From Collinsella aerofaciens (GTDB lineage Bacteria > Actinomycetota > Coriobacteriia > Coriobacteriales > Coriobacteriaceae): a DNA stretch of 64,000 nt. The DNA lies in the NCBI RefSeq assembly GCF_015561195.1, contig NZ_JADMSU010000002.1, forward strand, positions 186,001 through 250,000, read 5' to 3'. A program made the translations under genes and the position numbers. Positions 8,592 to 17,916 of the stretch are shown here, one piece after another. Position 1 is the first letter of the stretch. Each line of letters opens with the position of its first letter. The notes under the pieces were generated by a model. That model was not told where the DNA came from. It did no database searches and worked only from the letters and a program-made list of their open reading frames with translations.

Positions 8592-8891
8592 CTACCTCCC
8601 CCCGACGGCGCTGAGCGGCTTCGGCTCGAAGTGCTCGTCGCGCTCGACGACGGCGAACCCCATCTGGCGGTTCAGCTCCTCCATCTCCTTGATGCTGAAG
8701 TAGCCGAGTTCGTCGTCGTAGCCCTCGACGAGGCCGAACGCCTCGTCCGTGCCGTCGAACTCGAGCAGCCACCAGTCCCATCCGTTCACGCACGAGAAGT
8801 AGTGGACGTATACCGTGGGGTCCTCCGAACCGTCTTGCTCATAGAGCCTCGGCAGCTCCTCCGCAATCTCCCTCGTCATCAGCTCCTGCAT
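8592..8891 (-). CDS. DUF2958 domain protein
   Basis: 99 residues from the ATG at 8,891, which follows GGAGGAAG. It matches the DUF2958 pattern: an N-terminal ELMTREIAEELPRLYEQ, then a YFSCVNGWDWWLLEFDG core and a LGYFSIKEMEELNRQMG segment. DUF2958 proteins are common on conjugative elements and phages; their biochemical role is unknown. A clear homolog lies in the prophage of this same window (45,544-45,879). It leads a two-gene operon. Its presence here supports a mobile origin for the surrounding accessory region. Confidence 0.75.
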   Translation of the reverse strand: MQELMTREIAEELPRLYEQDGSEDPTVYVHYFSCVNGWDWWLLEFDGTDEAFGLVEGYDDELGYFSIKEMEELNRQMGFAVVERDEHFEPKPLSAVGGR

Positions 8892-9186
8892 GTCTTCCTC
8901 CGTTTCCGGGCACGTTGCCCTGAACATCTCGCCCTTGCGGGCAAAGCCGAATGGCGACGCCGCGCGTCGTCGTCGGCTTTGCTCCCCGCAAAGCTGCACC
9001 GGAGCGAAGGCGGGTCAAGGGAGTCCATGACGGCCTCCACCAACCGGAGCGGAGCGGAGGTTTGTGCGGGGTCTCATGGGCCCCTTGACGCGGCGTAGCG
9101 GAGGTGCCACTCGCGTAACGGATACGAGATCATGACCGGCGAATGCCGCCGACACGCTGCAAATCATGGGGTCAAGACTGAAGAGA

Positions 9187-9216
9187 GGCGGCCGCCCACT
9201 AACGGACGGCCGCCTT
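9187..9216 (-). terminator. Hairpin downstream of the restriction gene
   Basis: Nine-base arms (9,187-9,195 and 9,208-9,216) form a GC-rich hairpin about 70 bases past the stop of the Res gene. There is no clear T run, so factor-independent termination is uncertain. Confidence 0.4.
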
Positions 9217-9282
9217 AGCGTGCCTTACTATTTCGCTTCTGGTATATGGTGCGAGACGCCTGCCGGGCAAATCCCAACGCTC

Positions 9283-12192
9283 CTAGTGATAATCGTTTGC
9301 GAAGGAACCGTAGAAGAGCGCCTTACAGTCGACGTCGCTGTAGGCCATGACGGCATCCTGAACGTCGGTGCGTAGCAGGTTGAGCACCTTGTACACGCCC
9401 TCGCCCATATCCCCGACGAAGAGCACCTGCTTGAACACGTCGGGATAATCGCGCAGATAGGTCACATAGCCCCTAAGCTTTGCCAGCGTGTCGCTGAGGA
9501 ACTCGCCATGCGGGTCGACGATGGACGGCCTGATGACGCCCCCTTCATCCTTCACGAAGAAGAGGAAGTCTGGATGCAGGGCTTTGCGTCCCACCGAAGA
9601 CATGTACGGAATCGAAAACGCCTTGGCAGACATGCTGCCCGACGGATTGCGATAGAAGGCAACCGTGCGATTCTTTGCCAATTCGTTCCTAACGATATAG
9701 TCTTCCGCCGGGTTCAGGTCGAGCGGGCAGAGGCCGTCCTCTTTCTGCACGATATGGCACGGATATTTAGCGAAGTCGTCCGACGTGCTGGTAGACGTGG
9801 GCCACTCTATCTTTGTGAGACGCTTGCCCTCGGTTTCACGGGCCAGCTCGTCGTAGCGCTGCTTTGCCGCGTCGTTAAGGTAGTCATAATCGCCAGATCC
9901 ATCGACCTTATCGAAGTATTCCTTTCGGCATTGAGCCGCCCAGCCCTCGAGTGCATCAACGATGGCCTGCGTGCGCACCGCTGCGGCAAGGCGCAGGTCG
10001 CACTCGGGCCGCCCAAGCTCCTTGAAGTTGGCGCGACGATACTCATTCGCAAACTCCTTAGTGAAATGCATGTCGGCGTCGCGGGCAGCCTTTCTGAGGC
10101 CCTCGGCGTCCGTGCGGGCCTCCTCCTGCTCCTGGTCCTCGGTCTCGTTGAGCTTGTCGAGCGTAATCTTGACGGTCTCGGCAACCTCAACGTCGTGTTT
10201 GGTTTCGCGGTACTCGTCCTCGTTGGCAACGATGTACCCCTTGAGCTTCTGGACGAACTGTTTTTTCACGTCGGCCGCGGCATTGACATCGAGGCCAGTC
10301 TCGACAAGCAGAGTCGCCGTCTTAACCAGGCTCTGGAATTCGTTCCTGGCCTTCTTCGGAATGCGCTGGACGGGGATGGAATCGAAGGCTGTGCGGATGC
10401 CCTGCCACTCCTGGTGCGTGAAAGACTGCTCGCGCTTGGTGGGCGGCTTGGGCTTTGCCATGGGCACGGGCTTTACGACCGAGGCGGGCTGGGTCGGCTC
10501 AGACTGTGTGTAACTCGGCTCAGGTATCGCAGGTTGCTGCGGGGCAGGCGTTGCAACGTAGTTGCCCGTTGCGGGCTGAGGCGCCAGCTCCGCTTCTGGC
10601 GCCGGGACGTCGACGGGCCTGACCGCAGAGGCAAGCGAGGGCTGCGTTCCCTGCATGTCCAACGGCTCCTGAATCGCGATGCCGGCAAGCGGCGCCTGGT
10701 AGCCGGGTTGTGCCTGCCGCGCCGCCTCGATGGCCTTCTCGTTCTCCTCGTACGCCTTGAGCTCCTGTTGGTAGTCGGCTTCGGATTTGGGCGCAGCCGC
10801 CGTGATGGTCACCGGGTTGAGGACGATGTTCTGTTTGCCAATGGAGCTCTCGCCCATGTCGTCCTTGCGGCCCATGAGGTAGTCGACCACGTCCTGAGTG
10901 CTCTCGGGATTGAACTGGGGCAGGTAGCAGGAGACGGAGTTCAAAAGATCATCGGATTCGATGCGCCGCGCGAGCGGGGTGCGCACCATGCGGCCCACGA
11001 GCTGTGCGATATAGGTCGAGTCCGAACGCCTGCGCTGCGAGAAGATGACCTCCGCTCGCGGGCAGTCCCATCCGTTGGAGACAGCCTCCTTGGCGAAGAG
11101 CACGCGAATGCGCGAGGTGTCCTGAACGAACTCGGGCTCGACATAGGGAATGAGGTATTTTCCCGCTGTGATGTCCTTATGCTCGCCGAAGACGTTGGCG
11201 AACGACATCGCCTCGGAAAGGCCGGGGACCAGGCCCGTAATCTGGTCGCACATCTCAGCCAGGGTCGAGTTGCTCACGTTGTCCGCCGCTTGGATGAGCA
11301 GCAGCGGGTTGACGGGGCTCTCGCCCTCACGGACACAGTACTCGCCCCACTCGCGGCAGGCCAGGGCATAGCGCTCGCACGCCATAGTGAGGTACTGGTG
11401 CTCGACTGGGTCGTCCTTCTCTGGCACGCGCAGTTCGATGATGTCCTTGAGCAGACCCGACTCCTGGACCTCGCGAGGGGTCACAGCAACCTTCGGCATG
11501 CGTACGCGATCGGCGCGCTGGTCCATAGCAGCCTCGAACCTCTGCGGCGTGGCAGAGACCCCGACGACGATGGGCATCGCTGCACGACCGTCGAGCCCAT
11601 CAATGAGGCTGGCGTAGATCGTCGCGGTGCCGCGCTCGCTTGAGGCATTGGCCCCCAGGCCGCGATGGGCCTCGTCTATGAACAGATAGAGATTACGCTC
11701 CGGGTCCCTGATGGTGCGGTCAAGGATGTCCCAGAACACGCGGCCGGAGTTGACCTCACTACCCTTGGTGAGCAGGCCGTTCTTACTGAGTAGGTCCTTG
11801 CTGAGGAAATAGACGTGGCGCGGCTCGAGAATGTCGTGTGCGGCTCCGAAGTCGTTAGTAATCGTGACCAGATGGCGCCTGTCGAGGATGCTGTCTGCGA
11901 GCTTGTCCGACACATTGGAGAAGCGCACGCTCGTCTGCTCGTTCAGGCTCGGGGAATCCGAGAGCCAAAGAACGACGGCATTCTCGTCGGGCATGAGGCT
12001 CAGATCGTCGTCTCCGAAGAAGAGCGCTTCGATCGTCGCTGCACACATGACCGTTTTGCCCGACCCCGTGGGAGATGCGAGGCATATCGAGGACAGCTCG
12101 CCGTCCTGCTCGTAGCGTCGGCGCATCGACTGTAACTTGTTCGCCAGGGTCGCGACCGCACCGGCTTGGAAATCCTTAAGTTCGACTCTCAT
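9283..12192 (-). CDS. Type III-like restriction subunit (Res), DEAD/DEAH helicase
   Basis: 969 residues from the ATG at 12,192 (GAGGT upstream). Superfamily 2 helicase motifs are in order: Walker A PTGSGKT (41-47), DEAH box (173-176), SATP motif III, and QLVGRMVRTPL motif VI. A Pro/Gln-rich spacer and a coiled-coil region follow. The C-terminal segment is nuclease-like, with HPDFLFFV then SIVDPHG; the expected E/D-x-K of a PD-(D/E)xK site reads D-P-H. It translocates on DNA and cuts unmethylated targets together with Mod. Its start lies 2 bases beyond the mod stop, so translation is coupled. Confidence 0.85.
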   Translation of the reverse strand: MRVELKDFQAGAVATLANKLQSMRRRYEQDGELSSICLASPTGSGKTVMCAATIEALFFGDDDLSLMPDENAVVLWLSDSPSLNEQTSVRFSNVSDKLADSILDRRHLVTITNDFGAAHDILEPRHVYFLSKDLLSKNGLLTKGSEVNSGRVFWDILDRTIRDPERNLYLFIDEAHRGLGANASSERGTATIYASLIDGLDGRAAMPIVVGVSATPQRFEAAMDQRADRVRMPKVAVTPREVQESGLLKDIIELRVPEKDDPVEHQYLTMACERYALACREWGEYCVREGESPVNPLLLIQAADNVSNSTLAEMCDQITGLVPGLSEAMSFANVFGEHKDITAGKYLIPYVEPEFVQDTSRIRVLFAKEAVSNGWDCPRAEVIFSQRRRSDSTYIAQLVGRMVRTPLARRIESDDLLNSVSCYLPQFNPESTQDVVDYLMGRKDDMGESSIGKQNIVLNPVTITAAAPKSEADYQQELKAYEENEKAIEAARQAQPGYQAPLAGIAIQEPLDMQGTQPSLASAVRPVDVPAPEAELAPQPATGNYVATPAPQQPAIPEPSYTQSEPTQPASVVKPVPMAKPKPPTKREQSFTHQEWQGIRTAFDSIPVQRIPKKARNEFQSLVKTATLLVETGLDVNAAADVKKQFVQKLKGYIVANEDEYRETKHDVEVAETVKITLDKLNETEDQEQEEARTDAEGLRKAARDADMHFTKEFANEYRRANFKELGRPECDLRLAAAVRTQAIVDALEGWAAQCRKEYFDKVDGSGDYDYLNDAAKQRYDELARETEGKRLTKIEWPTSTSTSDDFAKYPCHIVQKEDGLCPLDLNPAEDYIVRNELAKNRTVAFYRNPSGSMSAKAFSIPYMSSVGRKALHPDFLFFVKDEGGVIRPSIVDPHGEFLSDTLAKLRGYVTYLRDYPDVFKQVLFVGDMGEGVYKVLNLLRTDVQDAVMAYSDVDCKALFYGSFANDYH

Positions 12193-12194
12193 GT

Positions 12195-14380
12195 TTACCT
12201 CACCGCATCCTCGGCGGCAATCTTGAACGATTGCAGGTAGTTCTCGTACAGGCGGACGACATCGAGCCCAGGCAGTTGTGTCTTGACGGAGGCGTATCGA
12301 GCCGTGTCGTCCGTGATCACATAGGCGCACCCTATGCTGGCATTCCGCTTGACGGCGTCTATGAAAGCGCCGACCGAAGCAAAGTCGAAAAGGACGGCGT
12401 AGGCGTCGGCCATGGCAAAGCCCGGCTGCTCGTGCTTGATGATGCTGCCACGCGAACCAGCGCGCAGCCAGAGCAGGGGCGCGATCTCCTCGAAGGCCAC
12501 GCCCAGCTCGACGGCGTCTGGGTCTTCGTAGGTGAGGTCAAAGAAGACGGCGTTTTCCTCGAAGCCATCGGCCATGGGGAACTCGTCGGTGAACTTGTAG
12601 TCACCCTTGATGGAATCGCCCTCGGGCGTCTTGCCCGTGATGGCCGCCGTGACGCGAGGTTTGGTAACGTACTGGCAGATGCCCAGTGCCTCCCATTCGG
12701 GGTCGCCCTGACGAAAACCGCGCTTGGTGAGCTTTTTGGATTCGTCCTCGGAGACCTCGTTATTCGTTACGCTGATGGAGCGCCTGCGCCCGCCGTCCTG
12801 ATGGTTCAAGCGCATGACGGCATGTGCCGTGGTGCCCGATCCTGAGAAGAAATCGACTACAAGGGCGTCGGGCTTGTCGGCAACAACGGAAGCGATTGAG
12901 AGCTCGGTCGCATAAAGGGACTTTGGAAATGTGAAGCGCCTATCGCCGATGAACTTTTTGATATATCGGCTCCCGTATTCACCGGCAGAGAACTGCGTGC
13001 CACTCCAAACAGTTGTTGGAATGGCAGAGCGCTCTCCCTGCTCTTCGAGAAGCAAGGACCCATCCTCAGCCTTGCCGATGAGTTTAATTTCTCCATTCTT
13101 GAGACGCTCCTCTTGGGAATCTCCTAGGTAAAGGAGGGAGTACCGATCATTCTTTTTGTTGTACTCACCTACTTTTGCGCACCCGCGATCAAGCTTGGCC
13201 TGTAGAGCATTCTGGGAGATCCTCCAAGTCGCCTCTCGGCCATCGGTCCTAATAGGCCAAACTGCCCTGAGACCCGTTTTTGTCGGTATCTTTGTCCAGT
13301 CTTGTTCAAGGGGGAGAGAAGCGCCGAGCTCCTTAATGGTCGCGGTCTCCTCATCGATATAGATGGGATAGAAGAGGTTCGGCCTTGCGGTGCGAGCGGC
13401 ATTGGGACCGCCCCTCAGCAGCCGCTCCCAACGTACTTTACGTTGGGAGCGGCTGCTCGACGCGTCATCAGCCACTTTTTCCTCAAGTTCTCCGAACTCA
13501 ACGGAATAGAGTCTGCGGTCCACTTGGCACGGCGCGGCGGTGCCAAAAAAGCAAAAGACAGCGTACTCGTCAGCTCTCTTGAACTGGTTGCCGCGGGCAA
13601 CCCCGTTCTTGTTTATGGTGATTGAAACCGTCTGGATACCGGTCGCGTTGGGAAAAACGCTCTCTAAAAGAAGCTCAAGCCTTGCGTACTCCTTCTCGTC
13701 GATCGTCACGATGAGTACGGAATCGTTGGGGTTGAGCAGCTGCTTGGCGAGCTTGAGGCGGCGCTCCATGAAGGCAAGCCACTTGGAGTGGCGATAGGCG
13801 TCGGAGCCGTCGACGTAATCGTTGTTGTATTTCCAGTCGCGGGCGCCAGTGTTATAGGGCGGGTCAATATATATGCAGTCCACTTTGCCTGCATAGGCAA
13901 AGGCCAAGGTTTCAAGAGCATGGTAGTTTTCGCCGTTAATGACTACTTGATAGGGCTTATCGCCAGCGCGCTCGACACGCCCAGTCTCTTTGAGGCCAGC
14001 ATAAATCGGCTGGTCATATTCAGCAACAGGCACGACATCGTCGACAGCAACGGAGCGGGGCTCACATTCGTTTTCGTCATATGAGGGCGATTGATATGGC
14101 TTTAGATCAGCAACCCCCCCCCCCGAACGGCATTTACCAACCATAGCAGTTGGGAGCTAGAGTCCTCTTTTTTACCACGCTCGGGAAGCACCTGTACGAT
14201 ATCGCCCTTCATGACAGGTTTGCCATAAAGGCGAAGTCGTTCCGGGCGGTTGTGTTCAAACACAAGCCCAAACTGGCGCTGCGCAGCAAAAGCGCGGATG
14301 TCGGCAGCGAGCTGACGATCGCCCAGCTTGACAGCGCGATCAACAAGGTTCTGAACGACCGCTTGCGCTGTTTGAGACAT
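12195..14380 (-). CDS. Type III-like DNA methyltransferase (Mod), phase-variable, frame OFF here
   Basis: Beta-class N6-adenine methyltransferase: DPPYNTG catalytic motif first, FFSGSGTT AdoMet motif later, target-recognition region between. The reading frame is broken at an 11-base run (C on the + strand, 14,114-14,124). The upstream part starts at the ATG at 14,380 and runs to VNAVRGGG, then stops just past the tract. The rest is open in the next frame, and its first ATG (14,144) gives 649 residues with the catalytic motifs. One more base (12) or two fewer (9) would join them into about 728 residues. The N-terminal piece (RQFGLVFEHNRPERLRLYGKP) is the normal start of this Mod family. Operon with the RHH-like gene upstream and Res downstream. 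Confidence 0.85.
13417..13457. repeat. Perfect 19-bp inverted repeat inside mod
   Basis: Arms 13,417-13,435 and 13,439-13,457 are exact reverse complements with a 3-base loop. In the protein it encodes an SSRSQRKVRWERLL stretch and does not break the frame. It could fold into a very stable hairpin in mRNA or single-stranded DNA. Confidence 0.9.
14114..14124 (-). repeat. Homopolymer tract (G11 on coding strand) controlling mod
   Basis: Eleven consecutive C on the + strand, that is G11 in the mod coding strand. Slipped-strand mispairing in such tracts is the standard mechanism for phase-variable mod genes in other bacteria. At 11 the gene is out of frame; multiples of three restore it. Confidence 0.9.
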
Positions 14381-14547
14381 CACTTCTCCCCCTTGCACTT
14401 CTCGTCAATCCATTCGCGCAGGACTTTAGCCACCGTCTTATCCTGGCGCGCGGCATAGGACTTAAGAGCCCGCTTATCCTCGCGGGTTATCGAGAGCGTG
14501 AACTTATCCAGCTCCCTTTCGGCATGAACAGCCTGATCTTCCTCCAT
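14380..14547 (-). CDS. Small ribbon-helix-helix-like protein at head of R-M operon
   Basis: 55 residues from the ATG at 14,547 behind GGAGGGG; its TGA shares a base with the mod ATG (TGATG), giving tight coupling. The sequence LDKFTLSITREDKRALKSY then TVAKVLREWIDEKC has the strand-helix-helix pattern of RHH DNA-binding or antitoxin-like proteins. Likely a regulator of the restriction operon, possibly through the 22-base palindrome just upstream. No specific family name can be given. Confidence 0.65.
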   Translation of the reverse strand: MEEDQAVHAERELDKFTLSITREDKRALKSYAARQDKTVAKVLREWIDEKCKGEK

Positions 14548-14611
14548 GGTCGCCCCTCCGAATTGAACTGTTCTACGTTCCTAAATTGACCGAAATCATT
14601 TTACGCCAGAA

Positions 14612-14633
14612 TACGTAATTACGTAATTACGTA
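14612..14633. promoter_or_regulatory. 22-bp perfect palindrome, operator candidate for R-M operon
   Basis: A perfectly symmetric sequence built from overlapping TACGTAAT units lies about 65-85 bases upstream of the RHH-like gene. A GTAAAAT -10-like box follows on the - strand. Repeated short half-sites of this type are typical of RHH-protein operators. Confidence 0.5.
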
Positions 14634-14984
14634 GGCTAATTTGAGCCATGCAGCACTCAATCACTAGTCAGTATTCGTTGACGAATCGTTGGGGATAACG
14701 AATATATCGAGGTAGACAGCCGTTTTTACCGTCTGTGAGTACCAGCATATCGATACTCAAAACGTCGTGAGTACATTTTGAGTACCAGTCTGAGCGGCCT
14801 CTTACGGGCGGACGCAATCTGCCGGTCAGCATTAATTAGAAATAAATCGATGGCGTTGCTTCGGTAATTGAAAGCACTCTAAAACGTACCAGCAAACTAT
14901 CATCCCAGCTAAACAGCTTGAGAGATTGCGTAGCTGGTTTGCATGTACCACATACACCACGGTGCACAAGCACCCATGGCACGC
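14634..14984. other. Gene-free stretch between R-M operon and guaA
   Basis: About 350 bases without a supported gene. Repeats of a GAGTAC core are seen (GTGAGTACCAG, GTGAGTACATTTTGAGTACC) and a short inverted pair TACTCAAAA/TTTTGAGTA at about 14,754-14,783. Their role is unknown; they may be binding sites or remnants at the accessory/core border. Confidence 0.3.
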
Positions 14985-15022
14985 AAATAAAAAACGAGGG
15001 AGGCCGTATCCGACCTCCCTCG
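14985..15022 (-). terminator. Rho-independent terminator of guaA
   Basis: Twelve-base arms (14,995-15,006 and 15,011-15,022), 4-base loop, then a T-rich run on the - strand (A-rich on +, 14,985-14,994). It lies 15 bases past the guaA stop. Confidence 0.85.
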
Positions 15023-15036
15023 CAAAGGGCTATTTA

Positions 15037-16635
15037 CTATTCCCACTCGATCGTCGCGGGCGGCTTGGACGTGATGTCGTAGCACACGCGATTGGCGCCG
15101 GGGACCTCGGCCACGATGCGGCCGGAAATGCGGGCCAACACGTCGTAGGGCAGCTTGGCCCAGTCGGCGGTCATGGCGTCGCTGGACTCGACGGCGCGCA
15201 GGATGATCGGGCGCTGATAAGTGCGCTCGTCGCCCATAACGCCGACGGACTTAATGTCGGGCAGGACCGCGAAATACTGCCAGCAGCTGTGCTCGGAGTT
15301 GCGCTCGCCGGTCTGCTCAAACAGACGCTGGTTGTAGGCGTCGAGCTCCTCACGCACGATGGCGTCGGCGTTCTTGAGGATCTCGAGCTTCTCCTTGTCG
15401 ACCGCACCGATGACGCGGATGGCCAGACCCGGGCCCGGGAAGGGCTGACGGAACACGATATGACCCGGCAGGCCGAGCGCCAGACCAAGCGCACGGACCT
15501 CGTCCTTAAAGAAGTGGTCGAGCGGCTCAATGAGGTCGAAGTGTACGCCCTCGGGGAACGGAATCAGGTTGTGATGGCTCTTGATGGTGGCCGTCTTGCC
15601 GCCCGTCTTGCGAGCGCCGGACTCGATGATGTCGGGGTAGATGGTGCCCTGAGCCAGGTACTTGACCGGCTTGCCATCGGTCTCGAGCTGCTGCGCCACG
15701 GCGAAAAACTCTTTCCAGAACTGCGTGCCAATGATGCGACGCTTCTCCTCGGGCTCGGTCACGCCGGCCAGAAGCTCGGCATAGCGGTCCTCGGCGTGGA
15801 CGTGGATAAAGTCGACGTCAAACTGCTTGGTGAAGACCTCCTCCACCTGCTCGGGCTCACCCTTGCGCAGCAGGCCGTGGTTGATAAACACGCAGGTCAT
15901 CTGCTTGCCCACGGCGCGGGCGCCCAGCGCAGCCACGACGGAGGAGTCGACGCCGCCGGACAGGGCCAGAATCACGCGGTCGTCGCCGACCTTCTCGCGG
16001 AACTCGGCCGTCATGGTCTCGACCAGGTTGTCCATGCTCCAGTTGGGCTCCAGGCCGCAGATCTCAAACAGGAAGTTGCTCAGCAGCTGCTGACCGTACT
16101 CGGAGTGCTTGACCTCGGGGTGGAACTGCGTGGTGAAGATCTTGCGCTCGACGCACTCCATGGCGGCAACCGGGCACACGTCGGTGCTGGCGGTAACGGT
16201 AAAGCCCTCGGGCACCTCGGACACGGCGTCGCGGTGGCTCATCCACACGGTCTGCTCCATGGGCGTGGAGTTAAAGAGCTTGGCGCCGGCAGTGCGCGTA
16301 ATAGTGGCGCGGCCGTACTCGCCCACCTCGGAGTGACCGACCTTGCCGCCGAGCGTCACGGCCGTGATCTGATGGCCGTAGCAAAAGCCCAGGACGGGAA
16401 GACCCAGGTCAAAGATGGCGGGGTCGATGGACGGAGCGTCCTCGGCGTACACAGAGGCCGGGCCGCCGGAAAGGATGAGCGCAGAGGCGTTCATCTCGCG
16501 AATCTCGTCGGCCGAGATGTCGCAGGGAACGATCTCGGAATACACGTTGAGGTCGCGGACGCGACGGGCAATGAGCTGACCGTACTGCGCACCAAAGTCG
16601 AGTACGAGGACCTTTGCGGAAGCCTTTTGATCCAT
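15037..16635 (-). CDS. guaA: GMP synthase (glutamine-hydrolysing)
   Basis: 532 residues, close to the usual 525. It converts XMP, ATP and glutamine to GMP in the cytoplasm, the last step of GMP synthesis. The N-terminal class I amidotransferase has the nucleophile Cys85 in LGFCYGHQ and the His/Glu pair in HPEVKHSEYG. The ATP pyrophosphatase loop is SGGVDSSV, and the C-terminus ends with the family signature KPPATIEWE. The ATG at 16,635 follows AGAGGGGG; the frame extends further upstream but without conserved sequence. It diverges from the asparaginase gene. Confidence 0.97.
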   Translation of the reverse strand: MDQKASAKVLVLDFGAQYGQLIARRVRDLNVYSEIVPCDISADEIREMNASALILSGGPASVYAEDAPSIDPAIFDLGLPVLGFCYGHQITAVTLGGKVGHSEVGEYGRATITRTAGAKLFNSTPMEQTVWMSHRDAVSEVPEGFTVTASTDVCPVAAMECVERKIFTTQFHPEVKHSEYGQQLLSNFLFEICGLEPNWSMDNLVETMTAEFREKVGDDRVILALSGGVDSSVVAALGARAVGKQMTCVFINHGLLRKGEPEQVEEVFTKQFDVDFIHVHAEDRYAELLAGVTEPEEKRRIIGTQFWKEFFAVAQQLETDGKPVKYLAQGTIYPDIIESGARKTGGKTATIKSHHNLIPFPEGVHFDLIEPLDHFFKDEVRALGLALGLPGHIVFRQPFPGPGLAIRVIGAVDKEKLEILKNADAIVREELDAYNQRLFEQTGERNSEHSCWQYFAVLPDIKSVGVMGDERTYQRPIILRAVESSDAMTADWAKLPYDVLARISGRIVAEVPGANRVCYDITSKPPATIEWE

Positions 16636-16902
16636 GGTTTCCCCCTCTTGTTGGCGGGGAGCCGGTGCCCACCCGCGCGAATAAACGAAAACAGCTTTCA
16701 TAGTGTACACGTTATATGGGGTTTCTCGTCCCTCGCAGCCATCAGCGCACGGCAAACGCACGACCTGGGCCCTATTTGACGGCGATTGAAGTGTTACCAA
16801 ACGTTACAGATGATGTAATACGTTTGAACATTGGACGCCCTGTGCCACAATACTGCCGAACGACTCCGCCTCTGCGGCGGCAAATACGATAGGAATACCA
16901 GC

Positions 16903-17916
16903 ATGAAGCGCATCCTTCTCATCGCCACGGGCGGCACCATCGCATCGACCGAGGACGGCAACGGCCTCTCCCCCGCCCTGACCGGTGAGGAGCTCGCCCA
17001 GAGCGTCCCCGAGATCTCGGGCCTCTGCGAGCTCGACGTCGTGCAGCCCATGAACATCGACAGCACCAATATGCGCCCCAGTGACTGGATGCGTATCCGC
17101 GACGTCATCGTCGAGGGTTATGCCGACCACGACGGCTTCGTGATTCTGCACGGCACCGACACCATGAGCTATACCGCGGCGGCGCTTTCCTATCTGATTC
17201 AGGACAGCCCCAAGCCTATCGTACTCACCGGCTCGCAAAAGCCCATGGGCAATCCCTTTACCGACGCCAAGCTCAACCTGTACCAGAGCCTGCTCTATGC
17301 GCTCGACGAGCACTCGCACGACGTCTCAATCGTGTTTGGCGGCGTAGCCATTGCCGGCACGCGCGCCCGCAAACAGCGCACCATGAGCTTTAACGCGTTC
17401 ATTAGCGTCAACTATCCGCCCATCGCCTATATCCGCAACGACCGCATCGTGCGCAACGGGCTTCACGGCACGCATCAGGGCGAAAACCCGGTGCATTTCT
17501 ACGACAGCATCGACCCGCGCGTATTTGTACTCAAGCTCACGCCCGGCGTAAACCCGGGCATCCTCGACGCCCTTGCCGATAGCTACGACGCTGTAATCCT
17601 TGAGACCTTTGGCATTGGCGGTATTCCCGAGTTTGGCGAGTCGGGCGAGTCGTTCCAAGAGGCAATTTTCCGCTGGGTCGATTCGGGCCGCACCGTCGTT
17701 ATGACCACGCAGGTCCCAGAAGAGGGCCTTGACCTGGGTGTTTATGAGGTTGGCCGTGCTTACGCCGATCATCCGAGCATTCTGCGCGGCGACGACATGA
17801 CCACCGAGACGCTCGTGGCCAAGACCATGTGGGCACTCGGCCAGTCACGCGATGCCGCCGAGATCCAGCGCCTGTTCTACAGCCAAGTCAACCACGACCG
17901 CATCCCGATGGCGTAA
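16903..17916 (+). CDS. ansA: Type I (cytoplasmic) L-asparaginase
   Basis: 337 residues, the normal length. It hydrolyses asparagine to aspartate and ammonia. Both threonine motifs are present: ATGGTIAS (about 8-15) and HGTDTM (83-88, with the Thr-Asp pair), and no signal peptide is seen, which fits the cytoplasmic enzyme. The ATG at 16,903 follows AGGAATACC. Transcribed alone, divergent from guaA. Confidence 0.93.
   Translation: MKRILLIATGGTIASTEDGNGLSPALTGEELAQSVPEISGLCELDVVQPMNIDSTNMRPSDWMRIRDVIVEGYADHDGFVILHGTDTMSYTAAALSYLIQDSPKPIVLTGSQKPMGNPFTDAKLNLYQSLLYALDEHSHDVSIVFGGVAIAGTRARKQRTMSFNAFISVNYPPIAYIRNDRIVRNGLHGTHQGENPVHFYDSIDPRVFVLKLTPGVNPGILDALADSYDAVILETFGIGGIPEFGESGESFQEAIFRWVDSGRTVVMTTQVPEEGLDLGVYEVGRAYADHPSILRGDDMTTETLVAKTMWALGQSRDAAEIQRLFYSQVNHDRIPMA

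Noticed and set aside
8110-8703. Several overlapping + strand frames
   Set aside because: They run opposite two - strand genes with good ribosome sites and a DUF2958 match; Arg/Pro-rich shadow composition.
9508-11643. Long + strand frame opposite the Res gene
   Set aside because: Shadow of the helicase gene; low-complexity Arg/Leu/Val content and no ribosome site.
14102-14398. Separate 98-codon gene upstream of the methyltransferase
   Set aside because: Its sequence is the N-terminus of the same Mod protein, cut off by the G tract; treated as one phase-variable gene.
14926-16779. Long + strand frame opposite guaA (617 codons)
   Set aside because: Mirror of the guaA codon pattern; composition is Leu/Gly/His-rich with no recognisable domain.
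16636-16902. Possible purine riboswitch ahead of guaA
   Set aside because: I looked for the conserved three-way junction core and did not find it; only a GC-rich leader is visible.
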